Assembly (NCBI GenBank): GCA_035499355.1 | Contig: DATJYZ010000151.1 | Coordinates: 1 to 31,891 of the forward strand | Source: JAEUPI01 sp035499355 | GTDB taxonomy: Bacteria > Pseudomonadota > Gammaproteobacteria > Burkholderiales > Burkholderiaceae_C | DNA: 31,891 nt | Direction of reading: 5' to 3' | Shown: one piece after another, positions 1 through 6,712 of the stretch | Position numbering within the stretch: position 1 is the stretch's first letter | Layout of the letters: every line of letters begins with the position of its first letter | Translations under genes and position numbers: made by a program | The notes under the pieces: generated by a model | What the model was told of the DNA's origin: nothing | The model's database searches: none | What the model saw: the letters and a program-made list of their open reading frames with translations, nothing else

Positions 1-170
1 GGGAACTTCGCCAGATCGGCCTCGCGGCCGAGGCGATAGGGGCCGCCGTTCGACGGCGCCGCCTCGAGCGGCGCGAAGGTGGCGGCGCTCGCCGCCGTCT
101 GCGCGGCGGCCGGCAGGCCCAGGGCCGACGCGGCCAGCGCGAACAGCAGACGCAGGGCAGGGGTACGCAC
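1..170 (-). CDS. Exported protein of unknown function, N-terminal part only
   Basis: The frame opens with GTG at 170 and runs off the left edge, so only about 56 residues are visible. They form a classic Sec signal peptide: MRTPALRLL, a hydrophobic stretch, then an Ala-rich cleavage region ending near PAAAQ. A Ala/Pro-rich linker and NGGPYRLGREADLAKF follow. The start lies 25 bases after the polyphosphate kinase stop on the same strand, so it may be the last gene of that unit. No good Shine-Dalgarno sequence is seen, and ATG is absent in this frame nearby. The mature domain is outside the window, so I assign no function. Confidence 0.5.
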   Translation of the reverse strand, partial: MRTPALRLLFALAASALGLPAAAQTAASAATFAPLEAAPSNGGPYRLGREADLAKF

Positions 171-195
171 GAAGCCCGTCGCTGCGCCGGCTGCC

Positions 196-1029
196 TCAGC
201 GGACCTGCACGTTGGCCAGCGCCGGGTTCTTCGGCGCGCGCAGGTTGAGCTCGCGCAGCGTGCGCTCCATCAGCGTGGCGATCATCAGGTTGCGGTGCGT
301 CTTGGAATCGGCCGGCACCACGGTCCACGGCGCCCAGCGCGTGCCGGTGGCCGAGATCGCGGCCTCGTAGGCGGCCATGTACTGCTTCCAGTGCTTGCGC
401 ACGGCGAGGTCGCCGACATCGAACTTCCAGTGCTTGCTGGTGTCGTCGAGCCGCTCCTGCAGGCGGATGCGCTGCTCGGCCTTGGAGATGTGCAGCATGA
501 ACTTGCAGATCACCGTCCCATGCTCGGTGAGCATGCGCTCGAACTCGTTGATCTGGCGGTAGCGCTGCTCGGTCTGCCTGGGCGTGATCTGGCGGTTGAC
601 CACCGGCACCAGCACGTCCTCGTAGTGGCTGCGGTTGAACACGACGAGCTCGCCGTTGCCCGGCACCGCCTGGTGGATGCGCCACCATGGGTCGTGCGCG
701 CGCTCCTGCTCGGTGGGTGCCTTCCAGCCGACGGCGCGCAGGCCCAGCGGGCTCATGGCGCCGAACACGCCGCGCAGCGTGCCGTCCTTGCCGCTGGCGT
801 CCATGCCCTGCACCACGACCAGCACCTTGTAGCGCTTGTCGGCGTACAGCAGCGTCTGCAGCGCGTCGAGCCGCTGGGCGAGGTCGAGCACCGTCGCGCG
901 GTCGTGCTCGTGGTCGCCCGCCGATAGCGGCGTCGCGGCGGGGTCGACCTTGTCCAGCCGAAAGCGGCGTTTGGGCGAGCCGTGCTGGTAGCGCGCGATC
1001 AGCGCGTCGAGGGTCTGCGTCTGGGGCAT
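196..1029 (-). CDS. ppk2: Polyphosphate kinase 2 family protein (polyphosphate:nucleotide phosphotransferase)
   Basis: The 277-residue protein has the whole single-domain PPK2 fold. The Walker A loop is GMDASGKDG at residues 75-83, and the Walker B/lid region is FNRSHYEDVLV from residue 131. The lengths and the flanking segments (PTEQERAHDPWWRIHQ, LHISKAEQRIRLQERLDD, WKFDVGDL) resemble class III PPK2 enzymes such as that of Meiothermus, which can phosphorylate both nucleoside mono- and diphosphates with polyphosphate. The exact nucleotide preference cannot be read from sequence. The enzyme is cytosolic. It lies 30 bases after the MFS pump gene on the same strand, so co-transcription is likely. 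No strong ribosome binding site precedes the ATG. Confidence 0.93.
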   Translation of the reverse strand: MPQTQTLDALIARYQHGSPKRRFRLDKVDPAATPLSAGDHEHDRATVLDLAQRLDALQTLLYADKRYKVLVVVQGMDASGKDGTLRGVFGAMSPLGLRAVGWKAPTEQERAHDPWWRIHQAVPGNGELVVFNRSHYEDVLVPVVNRQITPRQTEQRYRQINEFERMLTEHGTVICKFMLHISKAEQRIRLQERLDDTSKHWKFDVGDLAVRKHWKQYMAAYEAAISATGTRWAPWTVVPADSKTHRNLMIATLMERTLRELNLRAPKNPALANVQVR

Positions 1030-1059
1030 CGGCCGACGTTAGCGCCGGAGCGCCCGCTG

Positions 1060-2286
1060 TCAAGCCCTGGCCGCAGCCGCCCGAGGCGCCACCACCCGGG
1101 GCAGCAGCACGGTGGCCAGCCCGAGCAGCGGGAGGTACGCGATGGCGTGGTAGACGAACTCGATGCTGCTGCGGTCGGCGAGCACGCCGAGCACGGCGGC
1201 GCCGAGGCCACCCATGCCGAACGCGAAGCCGAAGAACAGCCCCGACACCATGCCCACCTTGCCCGGGATCAACTCCTGCGCGTAGACCACGATGGCCGAG
1301 AACGCCGACGACAGGACGAGGCCGATCACGATCGTCAGCGCCGTGGTCCAGAACAGGTCGGCGTGCGGCAGCAGCAGCGCGAACGGCGCCACGCCGAGGA
1401 TCGAGACCCAGATCACCGGCTTGCGGCCGATGCGGTCGCCGATCGGGCCGCCGACCAGCGTGCCGAGCGCCGACGCGAACAGGAACACGAACAGGTGCAC
1501 CTGCGCGCTCTGCACCGAGAGGCCGAACTTCTCGATCAGGTAGAAGGTGTAGAAGCTGCTGATGCCGGCGATGTAGAAATACTTCGAGAAGATCAGCAGC
1601 AGCAGCACCAAGATCGCGACGATCACCGTGCGGCGCGGCAGCGGGCTGGCGGCCGTGCGGTGTAGGCCGCGCGCCACCGCGGCGGCGTGGTGGTGCGCGT
1701 ACCAGCGTCCCACCTGCAGCAGCAGCACGATGCCCAGCAGCGCCACGGCGCCGAACCAGGCCACGCTGTGCTGGCCGAACGGCGCGATCACCGCGGCGGC
1801 CACCAGCGGCCCGATCGCGCTGCCGGTGTTGCCGCCGACCTGGAACACCGACTGCGCCAGTCCGTGGCGGCCGCCCGAGGCCATGCGCGCGACGCGCGAC
1901 GACTCGGGGTGGAAGATCGCCGAGCCGAGGCCGACGAAGGCCGCCGCCAGCAGCACCGACGCGAAGTTCGGCGCATAGGCCAGCAGCACCAGGCCGACCA
2001 GCGTCGACGACATGCCCACCGGCAGCGAATACGGGGTCGGCCGCCGATCGGTGTAGAGCCCGACGATCGGCTGGAACAGCGACGCGGTGAGCTGGTAGGT
2101 CAGCGTGATGAGGCCGATCTGGGCGAAGCTGAGGTTGAACTGGCCCTTGAGGATCGGGTAGATCGCCAGGATCAACGACTGCATCATGTCGTTGATCAGG
2201 TGCGACGCGCTGATCGCGCCGAGCACGCGGTAGGCGGTGGTGGTGGCCGGCGGCGGCAGCGGCAGCGAGGCGGCAGGGGTCGACAT
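1060..2286 (-). CDS. fsr: MFS efflux transporter, fosmidomycin-resistance (Fsr) type
   Basis: The 408-residue protein has about 12 hydrophobic segments. Its signatures are those of the Fsr branch of the major facilitator superfamily: SHLINDMMQSLILAIYPIL near the start, QIGLITLTYQLTASLFQP, VGLYTDRRPTPYSLP, then FHPESSRVARMASGGRHG and SVFQVGGNTGSAIGP. E. coli Fsr, an inner-membrane exporter of the antibiotic fosmidomycin, has nearly the same length. The true substrate here is unknown. I start at ATG 2286 (MSTPAASLPL) because that gives the family length; an ATG 99 bases upstream would add an Arg/Pro-rich tail unlike a transporter N-terminus. A weak FNR-like palindrome lies about 105 bases upstream (2391-2404). 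Confidence 0.9.
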   Translation of the reverse strand: MSTPAASLPLPPPATTTAYRVLGAISASHLINDMMQSLILAIYPILKGQFNLSFAQIGLITLTYQLTASLFQPIVGLYTDRRPTPYSLPVGMSSTLVGLVLLAYAPNFASVLLAAAFVGLGSAIFHPESSRVARMASGGRHGLAQSVFQVGGNTGSAIGPLVAAAVIAPFGQHSVAWFGAVALLGIVLLLQVGRWYAHHHAAAVARGLHRTAASPLPRRTVIVAILVLLLLIFSKYFYIAGISSFYTFYLIEKFGLSVQSAQVHLFVFLFASALGTLVGGPIGDRIGRKPVIWVSILGVAPFALLLPHADLFWTTALTIVIGLVLSSAFSAIVVYAQELIPGKVGMVSGLFFGFAFGMGGLGAAVLGVLADRSSIEFVYHAIAYLPLLGLATVLLPRVVAPRAAAARA

Positions 2287-2390
2287 CGGCGGTGGAAGAG
2301 GTTCTTCTGGGTGCGGGAGGGCCCGATTGTCGCCGCTGGTCCGGCCAAGCGCCGCGCGCGGCGGCCGAAAGCCGCACGCCGCCACCGAGA

Positions 2391-2404
2391 TTGACGTCGG
2401 TCAG
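2391..2404. promoter_or_regulatory. Weak FNR/Anr-like palindrome upstream of the MFS gene
   Basis: TTGACGTCGGTCAG fits the TTGAT-N4-ATCAA consensus at 8 of 10 positions. It lies 105 bases upstream of the MFS start and overlaps the stop codon of the small MPW protein. About one site of this quality is expected by chance in the intergenic DNA here, so it is only a candidate. Confidence 0.2.
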
Positions 2405-2607
2405 CGCAAACCGTCCGGCCAGCGCGGCCGCGCAACGGTGAGGTGCTGCCCGGCCCACTGCTTGGCCTTGGCGATGGCGATGCGGATCGCCTTGCCGTCG
2501 TCCATGCCTTCGGCGAGCAGCGCGTTGGCGATCTCGATCGCCTTGCTGCGCACCGGCGGCGCCAGGTGGCCCATCGAGGGCGGAAAGCGGCTCTCGTCCC
2601 AGGGCAT
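2401..2607 (-). CDS. Small conserved protein of the YdaT-like 'MPW' type
   Basis: A 68-residue protein starting MPWDESRFPPSMGHLAPPVR and continuing with KAIEIANALLAEGMDDGKAIRIAIAKAKQW. It resembles short proteins such as Bacillus YdaT (MPW...M..L...R.KAI.IANA...EG...G.AI.IA...A..W), which have no known biochemical role. The body predicts as two or three amphipathic helices, and there is no signal or membrane segment. It starts 11 bases after the universal stress protein stop, so it is almost certainly in the same transcript as hsp20 and usp, which argues for a stress function. The family name is from memory; the conserved pattern is plain in the sequence. Confidence 0.8.
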   Translation of the reverse strand: MPWDESRFPPSMGHLAPPVRSKAIEIANALLAEGMDDGKAIRIAIAKAKQWAGQHLTVARPRWPDGLR

Positions 2608-2618
2608 GGCCCGGCTCG

Positions 2619-3431
2619 TCAGTGCGCCAGCAGCACCGGCACCGTCATGCCGTCGAGCACGGTGCGGCTGGCACCGCCGAGCACGAACTCGCGCGCGCGC
2701 GAGTGGCCGTAGCAGCCCATCACCATCAGGTCGGCGCCGACGTCGGCGGCCATGGACAGCAGCAATTCGCCGGCCTCCGCGGTCGCGGTGGTCAGCGTGT
2801 GGCAGCGTGCCTCGATGCCATGGCGCTGCAGGTATTGGCGCAAGGCGCTCTGGTCCTCCACCGCGGCATCGACGGCCACGTGCACCGTCTTGGCCTTGTG
2901 CAGCAGCGGCAGCGCCGCGGTCATCGCGTGCGCTGCCTCGCGGCTCTCCTTCCAGGCGACGAGGATGGTGTCCAGCCGCGGCGGTCCCTTGGTGATGTAC
3001 GGCACGATCAGCGCCGGCTTGCCGCTGCCCATCGCCACCGACTGCACGAAGTCCGGCCCCACCCCGGTGTCGCGCTGCTCGCGGTCGCGCTGGCCGAGCA
3101 CCAGCAGGTCGGCGTACAGCGCGTGACGGACGAAGGCGTACTCGGACGCCTCCTGCGACTCGCGCCATTGCACGGCGGCACCGGGCTCGGCGTTGGCTTG
3201 GGCGACGAGCTTGCGCGCCCGGTCCGCGCGCTCGTCGTCGAGCGCCAGCAGCGCCTCGGCGGCGCTGCCGATGACGACGTTCGAGGCCATCTGCACGTAC
3301 ACCGGTGTCACCGCATATAGCGCCGTCACGCCGGCGCCGAGGCGGTCGGCCAGGGCACGCGCCGTCTGCAGCCGCGCCGCGCCGTGGGGCCCGGCGTCGA
3401 GGTGCACGAGGATGGATTGGATGGTGCTCAT
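2619..3431 (-). CDS. Tandem-domain universal stress protein (UspA family)
   Basis: About 270 residues forming two UspA domains. The first begins IQSILVHLDAGPHGAARL and ends near PALIVPY; the second begins LDTILVAWKESREAAHA and ends GMTVPVLLAH. The second domain carries the nucleotide-loop pattern GCYG-(9)-GGAS, a near match to GX2GX9G(S/T), so it may bind ATP. The first domain lacks a clear loop. I place the start at ATG 3431 because AAGGAG sits 7 bases ahead; the ATG at 3437 would leave only one base between the two. The gene is 51 bases downstream of hsp20 and 11 bases upstream of the small MPW protein gene. In several proteobacteria such Usp genes respond to oxygen limitation through FNR/Anr. 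Confidence 0.92.
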   Translation of the reverse strand: MSTIQSILVHLDAGPHGAARLQTARALADRLGAGVTALYAVTPVYVQMASNVVIGSAAEALLALDDERADRARKLVAQANAEPGAAVQWRESQEASEYAFVRHALYADLLVLGQRDREQRDTGVGPDFVQSVAMGSGKPALIVPYITKGPPRLDTILVAWKESREAAHAMTAALPLLHKAKTVHVAVDAAVEDQSALRQYLQRHGIEARCHTLTTATAEAGELLLSMAADVGADLMVMGCYGHSRAREFVLGGASRTVLDGMTVPVLLAH

Positions 3432-3438
3432 CGTCATG

Positions 3439-3444
3439 CTCCTT
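3439..3444 (-). promoter_or_regulatory. Ribosome binding site deciding the usp start
   Basis: AAGGAG on the minus strand is 7 bases from the ATG at 3431 and only 1 base from the ATG at 3437, so it favours the inner start. Confidence 0.7.
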
Positions 3445-3482
3445 GTGGCGAGAGGCGCTGCACGCTCGTCGAGGCCGGGGAA

Positions 3483-3908
3483 TCAGCCCACCGTCAGCCG
3501 CTTGCCGGCGGCGGAGGCCTTCTTCGGCAGCACCAGTTCCAGCACGCCGTTGTTGTACTTGGCGTCGGCCTTGCTGTCATCCACCGCGCTGGCCAAGGTG
3601 AAGCTGCGGCTGGCGTAGCCGTATTCGCGCTCGGAGCGCAGCACGCGGCCGTCCTTCTTCTCTTCCTTGTCCTTCCGCACCTCGGCGCTGATGGTCACCA
3701 GGTTGCCCTCGATGCGCACGTCGATGTCCTCCTTGCGCACGCCGGGGATCTCGGCTTTCACGGCGTAGTTGTCGTCGTGCTCGGTGAGGTCGATCTTGAT
3801 GCGCGGCGCCTGGCCCGGGGCCTCGAATCGCCACGGGCGCATGAAGCCGCGCCAGCCGTCGTCGAACGGATCGAGGTCGAACAGGTTGTTGAGTCGCAGT
3901 TGAGTCAT
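3483..3908 (-). CDS. Small heat shock protein, Hsp20/alpha-crystallin family
   Basis: The 141-residue protein has a short N-terminal arm (MTQLRLNNLFDLDPFDDGWR) and an alpha-crystallin domain from about residue 37. Landmarks are YAVKAEIPGVRKEDIDVRIEGN, SEREYGYASRSFTL and the family hallmark YNNGVLELVLPKK. The tail ends RLTV, a degenerate form of the I-X-I anchor used for oligomer assembly. It is an ATP-independent cytosolic holdase. The start at 3908 is fixed by GGAGG 6 bases upstream. It is the first gene of a likely hsp20-usp-MPW operon. I see no clear sigma-32 promoter; an imperfect FNR-like box lies about 80-95 bases upstream. Confidence 0.95.
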   Translation of the reverse strand: MTQLRLNNLFDLDPFDDGWRGFMRPWRFEAPGQAPRIKIDLTEHDDNYAVKAEIPGVRKEDIDVRIEGNLVTISAEVRKDKEEKKDGRVLRSEREYGYASRSFTLASAVDDSKADAKYNNGVLELVLPKKASAAGKRLTVG

Positions 3909-3988
3909 GGGGTACCTCCGATGTTCTATGGCGGCGGGCACGCGCCCGACCGCTGTGCAAATCATCCTGCCGGCTCTCGCGGCCGTCC

Positions 3989-4002
3989 TTGATGCGGCGC
4001 AA
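3989..4002. promoter_or_regulatory. Imperfect FNR/Anr-like box upstream of hsp20
   Basis: TTGATGCGGCGCAA has one perfect half-site (TTGAT) and one imperfect half-site (CGCAA), 8 of 10 consensus positions. It lies 81-94 bases ahead of the hsp20 ATG, which would suit a class II activator with a leader of about 40-50 bases. It is weak alone and gains some weight from the better box at 6660. Confidence 0.3.
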
Positions 4003-4032
4003 ATCCGGGGGCACGGCCTGGCGGCGCGTCGC

Positions 4033-5388
4033 TCAGCCGCGCTGCACGCACTTCTCGTACAGGCTCAGCAGGCGGCCGTGCGGGTCGTAGCGGGCTTTCA
4101 GGCGCGCGAACTCGGCGCTGCCGTAGGCGGCGTCGAACTCGTTGCGGGTGAAGAAGCTGTCGGAGTACAGCGACTTGATGCCGCCCAGCCGCAGCACCTC
4201 GCGCTCCACCAGGCGGTTGAAATGGCCCGGCTCGTGCGCGCTGCGGCTGTGCACGGTGTCCCAGAAGCCGAAGTTGACGTACAGAGCACCCGCGGCCAGC
4301 GGGTACAGCGGGAACGACCCCGCGCCGGCGGGCGCGCGCAGCGGGCACAGCCAGATCGGCACGATGCCGATCTCCCGCAGCAGGAAGTCGAGGAACTCCG
4401 GTGCATGGTGCAGCGGGATGTCGACGTCCTGGATCACCGCCTCGGGGTGGTCGCCGCGCAGGCGTGCCCAGCGTCGTGCCAAGCCGGTGCGCGCATTCCA
4501 GCGCATGATGCGGGTGTAGGTGCGCGAGTTCAGCCGCTCACGGCCGAACAGCCGGCGCAGCAGCGGGTTCTGCGCGCCGACGTTCCTGGAGCACCAGAAC
4601 CAGTCGGTGTCCCAGCGCCACAGGTAGTCGCGCGTGCGCAGGTGGTCGATGTCCGTCTCGAGCAGCGAGCGGTAGTAGATGTGCTCGTAGGTGTAGTCGC
4701 TGGTGTGCGCGGCCTCGTCGACGCAGCGCGCCACGTTGAGCACCAGCGGCCGCGCGCCGAACGCCACCGCGTCGACGAAGTCGGCACTCTCGTCGTCGCA
4801 GGCCGCGGCCAGCGCGGCGAAGAACGACGCCGCGTCGTCGAAGCGCCGGTGCTCGACGCGCACGAACGGCTTGACGGGCAACGTGCGCTGGCGCAGACGC
4901 AGTGCGTAGCCGAGCGTGCCGTACGAGTTGGGAAAGCCGAAGAACAGGTCGCGATGCTCGTTGTGCGGCGTGGCGTGCACGACCTCGCCATCGGCCAGCA
5001 GCACGTCGATCTCGAGCAGGCCGTGGTGCACCAGCCCGTGGCGGAACGACGTGGCCTCGATGCCGACGCCGGCCGCCGCGCCGCCGAGCGTGATGGTCTT
5101 CAGCTGCGGCACCACCATCGGCATCGCGCCGCGCGCCAGCGTGGCATCGGCCAGCGCCTCGAACGTGACGAGGCCTTCGGCGTCGACCCAACCCTGTTGC
5201 CGATCAACCGCAAGCACGTGATGGAACGCGCCCAGGTCGAGCCGACGCTTGGTTGCATCGTCGGTGCGGTCGCGAAACAGGTTGGACGTGCCTTTGGCCA
5301 GCCCCAGCGGCGCACCGGCGGCCTGCGCACGCAACGCCGACAGCAGCGCGTCGCGCCGTTGCCGGTGGGCCTGCAGGTCGTCGTGCAC
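4033..5388 (-). CDS. DHCR24-like FAD-linked oxidoreductase (BfaA/TmsA-like)
   Basis: The 451-residue protein has an N-terminal FAD_binding_4 (VAO/PCMH-type) domain. The segment KTITLGGAAAGVGIEATSF (about residues 97-115) matches the FAD-contact region of DHCR24-like enzymes, followed by HGLLEIDVLLADGEVV. The C-terminal half (YVNFGFWDTVHS, KSLYSDSFFTRNEFDAAYG, LSLYEKCVQRG) is also DHCR24-like. It follows the cyclopropane-synthase-like gene by 14 bases. In mycobacteria the equivalent pair (BfaA/BfaB, also called TmsA/TmsB) makes 10-methyl fatty acids: the methyltransferase forms a 10-methylene chain and the flavoprotein reduces it. That role here is inference from pairing and family. The start is GTG at 5388; no strong ribosome site is seen, so translational coupling is likely. 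Confidence 0.85.
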   Translation of the reverse strand: MHDDLQAHRQRRDALLSALRAQAAGAPLGLAKGTSNLFRDRTDDATKRRLDLGAFHHVLAVDRQQGWVDAEGLVTFEALADATLARGAMPMVVPQLKTITLGGAAAGVGIEATSFRHGLVHHGLLEIDVLLADGEVVHATPHNEHRDLFFGFPNSYGTLGYALRLRQRTLPVKPFVRVEHRRFDDAASFFAALAAACDDESADFVDAVAFGARPLVLNVARCVDEAAHTSDYTYEHIYYRSLLETDIDHLRTRDYLWRWDTDWFWCSRNVGAQNPLLRRLFGRERLNSRTYTRIMRWNARTGLARRWARLRGDHPEAVIQDVDIPLHHAPEFLDFLLREIGIVPIWLCPLRAPAGAGSFPLYPLAAGALYVNFGFWDTVHSRSAHEPGHFNRLVEREVLRLGGIKSLYSDSFFTRNEFDAAYGSAEFARLKARYDPHGRLLSLYEKCVQRG

Positions 5389-5402
5389 GCGGTGCGCGCC
5401 AG

Positions 5403-6626
5403 TCAGGCGCCGTAGAGGTGGCCGCGCCCCATCGGGTAGCTGGTGCGCGTGACGTTGCCCTTGCTGAAGACGACCTGGAACAGGTGCGTGTAGCCGGCCA
5501 CCGAGCGGAACATCTCGGCGCAGCCGATCAGGTAGCTGCGCCAGACGCGCCGGAAGCGCTCGTCGAAGCGCTTGGGGTCGAGCGCACGGATCGCGGGCCA
5601 GTTGGCGTCGAAGCGGCGCGCCCATTCGTCGAGCGTGGGCGCGTAGTGGCGGCGCAGGTTCTCGACGTCCACCACCTCGAGGCCGCAACGCTCCATCTCG
5701 ACGATGGCGTCGGCCAGGCTCGGGATCCAGCCGCCGGGGAACACGTGCTTGCGGATGAACAGCTCGGTGTCGTAGCGGCCGACATGGCCGATGAAGTGCA
5801 GCATGCCGAGGCCGCCGGGCTTGAGGAAGTCGGCGTGCGCCTTGATCACGTCGGCCAACTGGTCGCGCCCGGCATGCTCGAGCACGCCGATCGACACCAC
5901 CTTGTCGTAGGTCTCGTCGACGTCGCGGAAGTCGGCCTCGCGCACGTGCAGCTTGTCGGCCAGGCCGCGGCGCGCGATCTCGTTGCGCAGCCAGTCGACC
6001 TGCTCGGTGGTGGTGTTGAGGCCGGTTCCGACGGCGCCGGTGGTCTCGTGCGCGCGCAGCATGAAGCCGCCGAAGCCGCAGCCGATGTCGACGAAGCGCT
6101 CGCCGGGCGCCAGCCGGATCTTGCGGCACACGTGGTCGATCTTCTGCAGCTGCGCTTGCTCCAGCGAGCGCGTGCCCTCGGGCCAGTAGGCGCAGGTGTA
6201 CATCATCAGCGGGTCGTCGAGCCACAGCCGGTAGAAGTCGGCCCCGAGCCCGTAATGCGCGCGCGCGTTGCTCTTGGCCTGGGCCCAGCTGCGATTGGAG
6301 TGGCGCAGCTCGTGCAGGTTGTTCTCCAGCCCGTTGACGGCGTTGAACTGGGTGTCGAAGCCGCTGGCCATGGCGGCGGCGAAGGCCGCACCGAGGTCCC
6401 CCTCGACGTCGACGGCCTGATCGAAATAGGCATCGAGCAGCCCGATGTGGCCGCGCAGGAAGGTCGACAGCAGCGCAGCATCGTTGCGGAACACGACCCG
6501 AAAGCGCGACTCGCCGCGGCCGGTGCTGCACACGGTGCCGTCGGGCGTGAGGACGCTGAATGATTCACCCGAGCGCTGGCCGAGCGAATCGACGAGGCTC
6601 TGCACCAATGCGCCGCTGACGTTCAT
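5403..6626 (-). CDS. Cyclopropane-fatty-acyl-phospholipid synthase family methyltransferase (BfaB/TmsB-like)
   Basis: The 407-residue SAM-dependent enzyme acts on unsaturated acyl chains of membrane phospholipids. An N-terminal lipid-binding domain (1-100) precedes the methyltransferase fold. Motif I is FVDIGCGFGGF (178-188). The bicarbonate-binding residues known from E. coli Cfa are all present: C145 in YTCAYW, E250 in GVLEHAG, H277 and I279 in LHFIG, Y328 in RRHYAP. The enzyme should therefore be active as a methylene or methyl transferase. Whether the product is a cyclopropane or a 10-methylene chain cannot be told from these residues, but the FAD reductase gene starting 14 bases downstream favours the latter. 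It is divergent from ftsH across an 86-base gap that holds an FNR-like box. Confidence 0.92.
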   Translation of the reverse strand: MNVSGALVQSLVDSLGQRSGESFSVLTPDGTVCSTGRGESRFRVVFRNDAALLSTFLRGHIGLLDAYFDQAVDVEGDLGAAFAAAMASGFDTQFNAVNGLENNLHELRHSNRSWAQAKSNARAHYGLGADFYRLWLDDPLMMYTCAYWPEGTRSLEQAQLQKIDHVCRKIRLAPGERFVDIGCGFGGFMLRAHETTGAVGTGLNTTTEQVDWLRNEIARRGLADKLHVREADFRDVDETYDKVVSIGVLEHAGRDQLADVIKAHADFLKPGGLGMLHFIGHVGRYDTELFIRKHVFPGGWIPSLADAIVEMERCGLEVVDVENLRRHYAPTLDEWARRFDANWPAIRALDPKRFDERFRRVWRSYLIGCAEMFRSVAGYTHLFQVVFSKGNVTRTSYPMGRGHLYGA

Positions 6627-6659
6627 GCATCATCCTGTTCCGGCTGTGGCCGCCAGGGC

Positions 6660-6673
6660 TTGATTCTGGTCAA
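6660..6673. promoter_or_regulatory. FNR/Anr-like box between the fatty acid methyltransferase gene and ftsH
   Basis: TTGATTCTGGTCAA matches the FNR-family palindrome TTGAT-N4-ATCAA at 9 of 10 positions. It sits in the 86-base divergent gap, centred about 40 bases from the methyltransferase ATG and 46 bases from the ftsH ATG. A class II activator centred at -41.5 would give very short leaders, so the site could instead repress, or one start may be misplaced. Confidence 0.45.
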
Positions 6674-6712
6674 CCGCGCCGGCGCCGTGGTGCGCAACAT
6701 CGAGCGACCGTC

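Noticed and set aside
3967..3985. Possible sigma-54 promoter upstream of hsp20 (GGCAG...TTGCA on the minus strand)
   Set aside because: The GG and GC doublets are 11 bases apart instead of the strict 10.
3907..5415. Long plus-strand open frame opposite the FAD oxidoreductase gene
   Set aside because: No family features and Ala/Arg/Gln/Val-rich composition. It is the antisense shadow expected in GC-rich DNA.
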